7,168 bases of DNA from CAIODY01 sp041192505 (GTDB taxonomy: Bacteria; Bacteroidota; Bacteroidia; Chitinophagales; CAIODY01): NCBI GenBank assembly GCA_041192505.1, contig JBEEMV010000108.1:1-7168 (forward strand). The letters run 5' to 3'. The notes under the pieces were generated by a model. It saw only the letters and a list, made by a program, of their open reading frames with translations. It was not told the DNA's origin and searched no databases. A program made the translations under genes and the position numbers. This document shows positions 1-5,968 of this stretch, piece by piece (within the stretch, counting starts at the first letter, position 1; each line of letters begins with the position of its first letter).

Positions 1-495
1 CAATGGTCCACCACTTCTCATTTTTGCCGAAGCCTTTTCAATTTTAAATTTAATCACCATCGTAGCTTTTATTTGTTGGTCGGTTCCCAAATTCACTTCG
101 TTCCATCTTCCTTTAATCACACTTTCAGTAATAATTTTCATGCCTTCCATTCTTTCATTTTCATCTTCCACCAAAATTGCTTTTCCAAATAAAACGGTCG
201 AACGATAATTTACACCAGTATCAAAAAGTGTTCTTGCCAAAACAATTCCATCTAAATGTGTTACCGAAATACAAACAGTTTGTCCATCCAAAATTTGATT
301 CAGCATAAAATTTTTTGTTGAGCCATGCAAATAAATTTCATCGCCTTTTCTGCCGTAAGCAGTAGGAATCATCATGGTTTGTCCTTGATGTTGAAATGCT
401 ATATGACACAAAAACCCTGCGTCTAAAATTTCATAAACAGTTTGCTCATCATTGACTTCACGTTTTGCTCCACGAATTACTTTATTGAATTCCAT
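1..495 (-). CDS. Pyridoxamine 5'-phosphate oxidase-like flavin-binding protein (C-terminus outside window)
   Basis: The frame is open from ATG at 495 to the window edge and gives 165 residues; the stop lies outside. The visible sequence fits the FMN-binding split-barrel family related to pyridoxamine-phosphate oxidase (Pyridox_ox_2 / NimA-like type). Family-like blocks are CHIAF (residues 30-34), IPTAYGR (43-49), LHGSTKN (56-62), LDGIVLART (81-89), NYRS-VLFG (96-104) and SAKMRSGGP (156-164). Members usually have a little over 200 residues, so about a quarter is missing. No signal peptide is seen, so it should be cytoplasmic. These proteins bind FMN and probably act as small flavin oxidoreductases; a role in vitamin B6 synthesis should not be assumed. 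The start lies 15 nt after the stop of the ketopantoate-reductase-like gene, which suggests co-transcription. The family call is firm; the substrate is unknown. Confidence 0.85.
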   Translation of the reverse strand, partial: MEFNKVIRGAKREVNDEQTVYEILDAGFLCHIAFQHQGQTMMIPTAYGRKGDEIYLHGSTKNFMLNQILDGQTVCISVTHLDGIVLARTLFDTGVNYRSTVLFGKAILVEDENERMEGMKIITESVIKGRWNEVNLGTDQQIKATMVIKFKIEKASAKMRSGGPL

Positions 496-510
496 AAATA
501 AATTTTGATT

Positions 511-1452
511 TTAAAAAGAAGTTTGTTGTCGTGTTCGCAATTCATCATACGCAATTTTAAATGTTGGCGTTGGTATATTGAGTTGCATTCCTTCATGAAC
601 AACAAAGCCTGTAATGGTTTCTAACTCTGTTCGGCTGTTTGGTTTTTGAAAATCTCTTTGCATAGATGAAGTAGATTCAAAAGGAAATGAACGCAATTTT
701 TCCATTGTAACAGCAATCATTTCCTTGTCAAATAAAACTCCTTTTGTCAATGCAATTTGATTTACTTCTTTGAGCAATGAAAGAAGAAATTCGCTTTTTA
801 TTTTGTCTGCAAGTATTTCGCCTGTGGTGTTTTTAAAGTAGGATGTAGCAGTTGAGTTTGCTGCAACCAAATGAAATTTTTCCCAAACATTGGCAGCTAT
901 ATTTTTTGTTAATGTTGCCTCAATGGTTGCTTGTTTAAAAATGTTTTCAAGTAAAATAAGTTTGTCGGAACTTGTATTGTCAATTCCGAAAAATAATTTC
1001 TGAATGTTCCCTATATTTTCAACTACTCCTGCTTCTTTCAAAAGAGAAACAATATAAACGCTGCCATTAAAAATTATTGTGTTTGGTAAAATATTTTTTA
1101 TTTTTTCTGCACTATCTACTCCATTTAGCAATAGTAAAATACAAGTACCATCAGCAATACACGGCTTCAGTTGTTGAATTGTTTTTTCTAAATCATAACT
1201 TTTGGTGCAAAGAATAATATAGTCGGCTATACCAATTTCGTTGGCGTTGTCGGTTGCTAATTTTGGTTTGGCAATAAATTGAGTATCTCCTTTTACAACT
1301 TTTAATCCGTTGGTCTGAATTTGTTTAAGGTGTTCACCACGGGCTAAAAAATAAATTTCTACATCATTACTTTCTGAAAATGTTTTTGCTAAAAGTCCAC
1401 CGAAGTAGCCTCCAACACCACCAATTCCTGCTATAATAATTTTAGTTTTCAT
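511..1452 (-). CDS. panE: 2-dehydropantoate 2-reductase (ketopantoate reductase) family protein
   Basis: This 313-residue protein has the usual family length. The N-terminal Rossmann fold carries GIGGVGG (residues 9-15) for NADPH binding. R38 sits where the family contacts the NADPH 2'-phosphate, K84 is in a CTKSYD block, and N110-G111 follows a hydrophobic strand. The C-terminal helical domain has W190-E-K192, where K192 aligns with catalytic Lys176 of E. coli PanE. The SSM...RTE block puts E276 at the position of E. coli Glu256. The canonical enzyme reduces ketopantoate to pantoate with NADPH, on the way to pantothenate and CoA. The two active-site asparagines of E. coli PanE (180 and 184) align with V196 and S200, with N199 one position off, so a related 2-keto acid substrate is possible. 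It starts 22 nt after the outer-membrane gene's stop and ends 15 nt before the flavin-protein gene. Confidence 0.85.
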   Translation of the reverse strand: MKTKIIIAGIGGVGGYFGGLLAKTFSESNDVEIYFLARGEHLKQIQTNGLKVVKGDTQFIAKPKLATDNANEIGIADYIILCTKSYDLEKTIQQLKPCIADGTCILLLLNGVDSAEKIKNILPNTIIFNGSVYIVSLLKEAGVVENIGNIQKLFFGIDNTSSDKLILLENIFKQATIEATLTKNIAANVWEKFHLVAANSTATSYFKNTTGEILADKIKSEFLLSLLKEVNQIALTKGVLFDKEMIAVTMEKLRSFPFESTSSMQRDFQKPNSRTELETITGFVVHEGMQLNIPTPTFKIAYDELRTRQQTSF

Positions 1453-1474
1453 AATTACCCCGTTGTTTAGTTTT

Positions 1475-3862
1475 TTAATTGTTCGTACCTGCTCTTTGCA
1501 CTTCTTCCATACTTCTCACTTGTTTTGCTTTAATATTTTTATTGCCAAATTTATAAGAAATTGAAATCCGGTACGAATGTCCATCATAAGAATACTCAAC
1601 AGTGTTATTCAATTTGTTTGTTTGCAACCAATAAGAGGTGGCAAAAATATCTTCGCCTTCAAACGTAATGGTTAAATTTTTATTGAGCATTTGATAGCGA
1701 ATTCCAACGTTTACATTTTTCATGGCAGCCCAATACACCACATCACGTTGACGAGGCGAATAATAAAATCCACTCAATTCAGCACTCAACGTTTTTTTCT
1801 TGTTGAGGTAGAAATTATTCGTGATTTCTGTCCACCAATTAAATGCGTTGAATTCTATTTTTCCTAGTGTATTTGTGGGGCTAAATAAAACATGACCACC
1901 GTTGATGTTGCCCGTTACTTCCCACCATTTTGTAGGTTGAATGGAGTAATCAATTTCCAATGCCAGCACTTGTTTGTTGCCCAAATTTTGCCGAGAAACT
2001 GCATTCGTTTTATGCAATGTATCAACCGTATAAACTCTATCGAAATAGTTGGTGATATTATTATAGAGCAATGAAACATTCAAGTTTGATTTGTAAGCAT
2101 AACCTAATTTTGTGAGATAGTTGAAGGAAGGTTGAAGCGTTGGATTGCCCACCACATAAGTGTTTGGCGTATAATAAAACTTAAACGGATTTAGGAAAGC
2201 ATAATTCGGTCGGCTGATTCTTCTTGCAAAAGTTAAACTGAAATTATGCTTTTCATTCAGCTTATATTGAACAACTGCTGATGGAAAAAGTTTGGTGTAG
2301 TCAACTGTAAATGTTTGAACTGCTGAACCAGAGCCGATTCCTCGGCTGTGTTCTGCTCTCAAACCTGCCATGAATTCAAATTTCTTCAACGATTCATTTG
2401 CACTTATATAGGCAGCTTCAATTTCTTCGTGATACGAAAATTGATTTGTTCTTGTTGTGTCATTCACATAATCATTTCCAGTTTTTGTTTCGTATAAATT
2501 ATTCAATTTATTTTGTGAATCAGATGCTTTCATGCCAAAATTCCACTTCACATTTTTTGTTGGAATTTCAAAATCAACTTTGGCCGACATGATTTCGGTT
2601 TGTGGCGAACCTGTTACTCTGCTTGATGTTTGACTGATGAATGAACTAATTGGAATCGAATTTTCCACCATTACCTCCCGATGTTTGTCGCCTTTCTGAC
2701 GATAATAATCCAAATCAATATTCATCTTTTTTCCAGTTGAATCGAAGCGATATTCGTAATTCAAATTGGTGGTGAGTTTACCTAAATATTTGTCGGTTGT
2801 TTTTCCTTTTGTGTTCACCGTTGAATCCAAATTTCCTTTCAAATCATAACTTGAACCAATGATGGATTCGTTATTGTTTAACCAACTAAATCCTTCGCTT
2901 GCCATAAAACCAATTGTTGATTTTTTATTGATGGTGTAATCGCCACCCACCTGCAAACGTGCGTAGGGATTGACGTATGGGTATCTAACATCTTGATGTG
3001 AAAATTGATTGGGGAAATAAGTATTGGTGTAAGCCACATAATTCCAACCCTGCGAACCACCATTTGCATTGCAAAATAAATTGAGTTTGTCTTTCCGATA
3101 ATTTAACGAAGTGCTTGCTGTTGGAAAATTCATTGGGCCGTAAATATTGTATTCATGCCCTGCCGTAACACTTCCTCTAAAACCTTTCTTTTTATTTTTT
3201 TTCAAAATTAAATTGATAATACCTGCATTGCCTTCTGCATCATACTTTGATGATGGCGAAGTGATGACTTCAATTTTAGAAATATTATCAGCCGGAATGC
3301 TGTGCAGCAGTTGAGCCAAATCATCACCACTCAATTGTTGCAGCCTTCCATCAATCATCACAGCCACCGAACTTTTGCCAGCAATGTTGATTTCATTTCG
3401 AGCCACCATCACACCCGGAGCTCGTTTAATGGCATCCATTGCATCGCCGCCAGTTGCTGTTATACTATTCTCCACATTGAAAATTGTTTTATCAGCTTTG
3501 TATTCTACCAAAGGCTTTTTTGCCGATACAGTTACAGTTGATAAACTTTGATTCATGGCTTCAAACAAAATAAAATCAATAGTTGCAGCACCAATAAAGT
3601 TTTTTATTTCAGAATTATACCCTTGCATTTCAGCTTTTATAAATTTCACTTCATTGCTTCCAATCACTTTATAGAAGCCAACTTTATCTGAAAAAGCTGC
3701 AACAATAATTGAGCTATCGCTTTTCAGCAAACTGATTTTTGCGTTTGAAATTGGCTGGCTGTTTTTGTCCATCACTTTACCACTGATGGCAATATTATTT
3801 TGCGAAAAAATAAATTTCGGAAAAATAAAAATGAGGAGGAAGGTTAAATTTTTTAAGGTCAT
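1475..3862 (-). CDS. TonB-dependent-receptor-like outer-membrane beta-barrel protein
   Basis: This 795-residue protein has a clear signal peptide: a hydrophobic stretch at about residues 5-19, with likely cleavage after FIFS (17-20). Residues about 25-100 look like a carboxypeptidase-regulatory-like beta-sandwich (SGKVMDKNSQPISNAKISLL). Residues about 115-220 form a TonB plug, including GDAMDAIKRAPGV (139-151), VMIDGR (168-173) and SKYDAEGNAGIINL (205-218). The rest is aromatic-rich alternating beta-strand sequence of the outer membrane beta-barrel (OMP_b-brl_3) type. It ends with strand YRISISYKF near residue 772 and a short polar tail. This architecture is common in Bacteroidota and the cargo is generally unknown; nothing here identifies a substrate. 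It lies 65 nt after the M56-amidase gene. That gap holds a weak promoter-like pair (TTG at 3911-3909 and TATATTTA at 3887-3880, 21 nt apart), so partly independent transcription is possible. The ATG directly precedes the signal peptide, which supports the start. Confidence 0.9.
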   Translation of the reverse strand: MTLKNLTFLLIFIFPKFIFSQNNIAISGKVMDKNSQPISNAKISLLKSDSSIIVAAFSDKVGFYKVIGSNEVKFIKAEMQGYNSEIKNFIGAATIDFILFEAMNQSLSTVTVSAKKPLVEYKADKTIFNVENSITATGGDAMDAIKRAPGVMVARNEINIAGKSSVAVMIDGRLQQLSGDDLAQLLHSIPADNISKIEVITSPSSKYDAEGNAGIINLILKKNKKKGFRGSVTAGHEYNIYGPMNFPTASTSLNYRKDKLNLFCNANGGSQGWNYVAYTNTYFPNQFSHQDVRYPYVNPYARLQVGGDYTINKKSTIGFMASEGFSWLNNNESIIGSSYDLKGNLDSTVNTKGKTTDKYLGKLTTNLNYEYRFDSTGKKMNIDLDYYRQKGDKHREVMVENSIPISSFISQTSSRVTGSPQTEIMSAKVDFEIPTKNVKWNFGMKASDSQNKLNNLYETKTGNDYVNDTTRTNQFSYHEEIEAAYISANESLKKFEFMAGLRAEHSRGIGSGSAVQTFTVDYTKLFPSAVVQYKLNEKHNFSLTFARRISRPNYAFLNPFKFYYTPNTYVVGNPTLQPSFNYLTKLGYAYKSNLNVSLLYNNITNYFDRVYTVDTLHKTNAVSRQNLGNKQVLALEIDYSIQPTKWWEVTGNINGGHVLFSPTNTLGKIEFNAFNWWTEITNNFYLNKKKTLSAELSGFYYSPRQRDVVYWAAMKNVNVGIRYQMLNKNLTITFEGEDIFATSYWLQTNKLNNTVEYSYDGHSYRISISYKFGNKNIKAKQVRSMEEVQRAGTNN

Positions 3863-3927
3863 AAGGTTTTATAGTTTTATAAATATACTCGTGAAAATAT
3901 TTAAAGTTCAATGGGAATAACAAGCCA

Positions 3928-5406
3928 TTACTTTTTTTCAGTCAAAGCCAAATAATTTTCAATTCCAGTCAAAATGCTTTTTGCAATTAATGCTTGCTTA
4001 TCGGCATTTACCAACATGGCAGCATCTGTTCTATTCGATAAAAAACCAGCTTCTATCAATATTGCAGGACATTTAGTTGCATTTAAAATCCATATTCCTT
4101 GTTTACGTATTTTTATTTCACGGTCCGTTAAATCATTTTTCATAATTGCATTCATGCTTTGGGCTAACTCGATACTTTTATCCATGAAAGCATTGTTTTT
4201 TTCGGGACTTACGACATAAATTTCTGTGCCACTCATTTCATTGTTTTTATCGTCAACGCTACAATGAATGCTTACACACAAGTCAGCTTTTTGATTATTA
4301 ATAAACTCGGCTTTTGTTTTCAAATCATCAAAATGGTCATCATTTCTTGTCAAAACAATTTCAATATTTTTATCAGCATTTAATTGCTTAATAGCTTTTG
4401 CAATTGCCAAGTCAACATCTTTTTCATTAACAGTTCCATCTATTGATTTGCACCCCAAATCATCTCCACCATGCCCTGCATCTATTACTATTTTGTAACT
4501 TTTTGTCAATTCAAAATGTGCTTTTATTTCATTTTTTCTAAAAGCAAAAAGCGATACAACAATTGTAAGCAATGGCAATACAATTAGTATTCTTAAATAA
4601 GTAAATCTTGTGTTTTTGTTTTGAGTTAGCATAGTTAATCTTCGTTTTATTGGTGAAAAGAAAAATGGATTGGTAAGGTGATATTGATGTGTTGGAAATG
4701 CTGCCACCATTAACATTGAGGCAAAATTATCAGCATTGGAATTTGCAATTGATTTATTATCGGCAATAAATTCGTGTATCATTTCTAACTCTTTTTTAAT
4801 CAACCAAAGACATGGATTAAACCAACCAAACACCAAATTTATTTGTACAAAAATTTTATCCCAGCTGTGTTTTTCGTTTACATGAATTAGTTCGTGTTGC
4901 AAAATTTGTTTACCAGTTGTTGAGTTTACATCTATCTCATCATTCCAAAAAATGAATTTTAAAAACGAAAAAGGAGTTCCGCTTTCTGTTGTATTTAGCA
5001 ACACAATATTTTCCATTTTTTGTTTTGGGTATTTTTTGTAAAGGCAATAAATTTTAAACAGCGAAATCAGCAATCCAATAAAAATAAAACTTGCAATAAC
5101 ACAATAAATAATGGGCAATAATTGCAACCAATTAAACGATGTAGCAATTTGCTGTGTTGGTTCAAACTCGAATGCAGTATTGCTTTCAGCAATATAACTG
5201 AATACCTGATAGATGGGTTGCTGTACATTTTTTCCACTCATAATTGGAAATTTTACTAAAGGAATTACCCAAGAAGCGGCAATAGAAAAGAGCAAATAAA
5301 AACGGTTGTATTGATGCAATTTTTTATTCCGAAGAGCAATTAAATAATAGCTAAAGAAGGCTGTACTGCAAAGCATTACTTTGAAAAAATAAGTTAGTGG
5401 TAGCAT
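3928..5406 (-). CDS. BlaR1/MecR1-type M56 membrane metalloprotease fused to an N-acetylmuramoyl-L-alanine amidase domain
   Basis: This 492-residue protein joins two zinc enzymes. The N-terminal half follows the BlaR1/MecR1 plan, with membrane segments at about residues 5-25, 36-53, 94-117 and 271-289. Between segments 3 and 4 lies the M56 protease loop, with HELIH (171-175) and HEFIAD (211-216); H171, H175 and E212 are the likely zinc ligands and E172 the catalytic base. After the last membrane segment, in the periplasm by family topology, residues 304-488 form an Amidase_3 domain. It shows DAGHGG (309-314, H312), E328 in NEKDVDLA, SIHCS (379-383, H381) and IEAGFLSN (451-458, E452), so the zinc ligands H/E/H and the catalytic Glu are all present. 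The domain should cleave the bond between N-acetylmuramic acid and the stem-peptide L-alanine. No penicillin-binding sensor domain is seen. It starts 2 nt after the BlaI-type repressor gene, its expected cleavage target. The domain calls are firm; use of the amidase as sensor or effector is inference. Confidence 0.93.
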   Translation of the reverse strand: MLPLTYFFKVMLCSTAFFSYYLIALRNKKLHQYNRFYLLFSIAASWVIPLVKFPIMSGKNVQQPIYQVFSYIAESNTAFEFEPTQQIATSFNWLQLLPIIYCVIASFIFIGLLISLFKIYCLYKKYPKQKMENIVLLNTTESGTPFSFLKFIFWNDEIDVNSTTGKQILQHELIHVNEKHSWDKIFVQINLVFGWFNPCLWLIKKELEMIHEFIADNKSIANSNADNFASMLMVAAFPTHQYHLTNPFFFSPIKRRLTMLTQNKNTRFTYLRILIVLPLLTIVVSLFAFRKNEIKAHFELTKSYKIVIDAGHGGDDLGCKSIDGTVNEKDVDLAIAKAIKQLNADKNIEIVLTRNDDHFDDLKTKAEFINNQKADLCVSIHCSVDDKNNEMSGTEIYVVSPEKNNAFMDKSIELAQSMNAIMKNDLTDREIKIRKQGIWILNATKCPAILIEAGFLSNRTDAAMLVNADKQALIAKSILTGIENYLALTEKK

Positions 5407-5408
5407 AA

Positions 5409-5774
5409 TTATTTTTTGGTTTTTAGTTGAGTTAATAAAAGTTCGATGTCTTTTAATTTTAGTTTCTTTTTATCAATCATAAATGAAACCGCATTGGTAA
5501 AAGAGCCCTCAAAATAATTTTCAATCATACTCGTCAGGGTTGATTTTGAATAATCTTCTTTAGACACTATTGGATAATAGAAATGATTTCTTCCATGAAC
5601 TTCGTTAGCAACAAATTCTTTTTCAATTAAAATTTTTAGAAGAGTTGCCACTGTATTATTGTGTGGTTTGGGCTCTGGCAAGGCATCTAAAATGTCTTTC
5701 AAGTATGCTTTTTCTAATTTCCAAAGCGTTTGCATTATTTGCTCTTCGGCTTTTGTTAGTGGTTTATTTATCAT
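5409..5774 (-). CDS. blaI: BlaI/MecI/CopY-family transcriptional repressor
   Basis: This 121-residue protein matches the family's usual length of about 120-130. Residues 5-70 form the winged helix, starting LTKAEEQIMQTLWK (6-19). The likely recognition helix is NTVATLLKILIEKEF (40-54), and the wing is VHGRNHFYYP (59-68). Residues 75-120 form the C-terminal dimerisation helices. The stretch NAVSFMIDKKKL (94-105) resembles the region where staphylococcal BlaI is cut between Asn101 and Phe102; by alignment the bond here would be S97-F98. Such repressors bind palindromes as dimers and are inactivated when a partner M56 protease is triggered; that partner gene begins 2 nt downstream. Three palindromes sit just upstream, the nearest directly abutting the ATG, so autorepression is expected. 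No strong Shine-Dalgarno sequence is present; the leader is short and A-rich. The inducing signal is unknown, and beta-lactam induction should not be assumed. Confidence 0.92.
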   Translation of the reverse strand: MINKPLTKAEEQIMQTLWKLEKAYLKDILDALPEPKPHNNTVATLLKILIEKEFVANEVHGRNHFYYPIVSKEDYSKSTLTSMIENYFEGSFTNAVSFMIDKKKLKLKDIELLLTQLKTKK

Positions 5775-5790
5775 AACTAATCTTTTAGTT
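5775..5790. promoter_or_regulatory. Palindrome 1, probable repressor operator at the blaI start
   Basis: A 16-bp inverted repeat with perfect 6-bp arms, AACTAA (5775-5780) and TTAGTT (5785-5790), around a 4-nt spacer. It directly abuts the blaI ATG and covers the predicted transcription start and ribosome-loading region, so a bound dimer would block the gene. The arms are shared with two further copies upstream. Assignment to BlaI is by position and repetition. Confidence 0.65.
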
Positions 5791-5793
5791 GTG

Positions 5794-5824
5794 CAAATGT
5801 AAAACTAATTTTTTAGTTGTACAA
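5794..5824 (-). promoter_or_regulatory. Bacteroidota-type promoter for the blaI operon
   Basis: On the minus strand, TACATTTG (5801-5794) matches the Bacteroidota -7 consensus TAnnTTTG exactly. TTG (5824-5822) lies 20 nt upstream and fits the -33 element. The ATG at 5774 is only 19 nt past the -7 element, so the leader would be about 10-15 nt, nearly leaderless. The promoter is interleaved with three palindromes, as expected for tight autorepression. No other match this good was noticed upstream of blaI. Confidence 0.6.
5798..5823. promoter_or_regulatory. Palindrome 2, probable main repressor operator inside the promoter
   Basis: The core is AACTAA (5803-5808), a TTTT spacer, then TTAGTT (5813-5818). 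The symmetry extends outward to TGTA (5798-5801) and TACA (5820-5823), with one mismatched pair (5802/5819). TGTA/TACA arms are typical of operators bound by the BlaI/MecI/CopY family. The site fills the space between the predicted -33 and -7 elements, so binding should exclude RNA polymerase. It is the best candidate for the primary operator of the three. Confidence 0.65.
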
Positions 5825-5838
5825 CTATTATTTTAGTT
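5823..5838. promoter_or_regulatory. Palindrome 3, upstream repressor operator copy
   Basis: A 16-bp inverted repeat with arms AACTAT (5823-5828) and TTAGTT (5833-5838), five of six pairs matching. It touches the predicted -33 element. Its left arm joins the right arm of palindrome 2 in a perfect 14-bp palindrome, TAGTTGTACAACTA (5814-5827), so palindromes 2 and 3 could bind dimers cooperatively or as alternatives. Confidence 0.55.
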
Positions 5839-5871
5839 ATAATTTTTATTGCTGCTCAAAGTGGATAGCGA

Positions 5872-5889
5872 CAATTTTTTAGAAAATTG
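5872..5889. repeat. AT-rich hairpin in the metH-blaI gap
   Basis: Perfect 7-bp arms, CAATTTT (5872-5878) and AAAATTG (5883-5889), flank a 4-nt loop. It lies between the operator cluster and the end of metH, in a gap where no gene is seen. No clear T-tract follows on either strand, so it may be an incidental AT-rich palindrome or a processing structure. Confidence 0.35.
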
Positions 5890-5931
5890 AAAATGCGTCG
5901 AAGTTGTTGTGGAAATTGGCGAAGGGGTGAA

Positions 5932-5956
5932 ATCATTTATAAATGATGATTTTTAA
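5932..5956. terminator. Possible weak terminator hairpin downstream of metH
   Basis: A perfect 16-bp palindrome, ATCATTTATAAATGAT (5932-5947), lies about 20 nt past the metH stop. Repeated ATGAT allows an alternative stem using 5951-5954. On the minus strand it is preceded by an A-tract and followed by only three Ts and then a C-rich stretch, so it is a poor intrinsic terminator by the usual rule. Its position after metH and before the blaI promoter is the main support. Confidence 0.3.
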
Positions 5957-5968
5957 TTGATGTGTTTT

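Noticed and set aside
1453..1474. T-rich gap after the outer-membrane gene as a terminator
   Set aside because: Only 22 nt, with no stem-loop and no T-run after a hairpin on the minus strand.
1892..2074. Small plus-strand reading frame opposite the outer-membrane protein gene
   Set aside because: It lies fully antisense to conserved coding sequence, with no start signal or recognisable domain. The same applies to plus-strand frames at 2398-2592, 3302-3541, 3974-4219 and 6169-6384, and to a minus-strand frame at 2878-3069.
3928..5406. Reading the M56 gene as a beta-lactam sensor (true BlaR1)
   Set aside because: The C-terminus has Amidase_3 motifs and no penicillin-binding SxxK/SxN/KTG pattern, so beta-lactam sensing is not supported.
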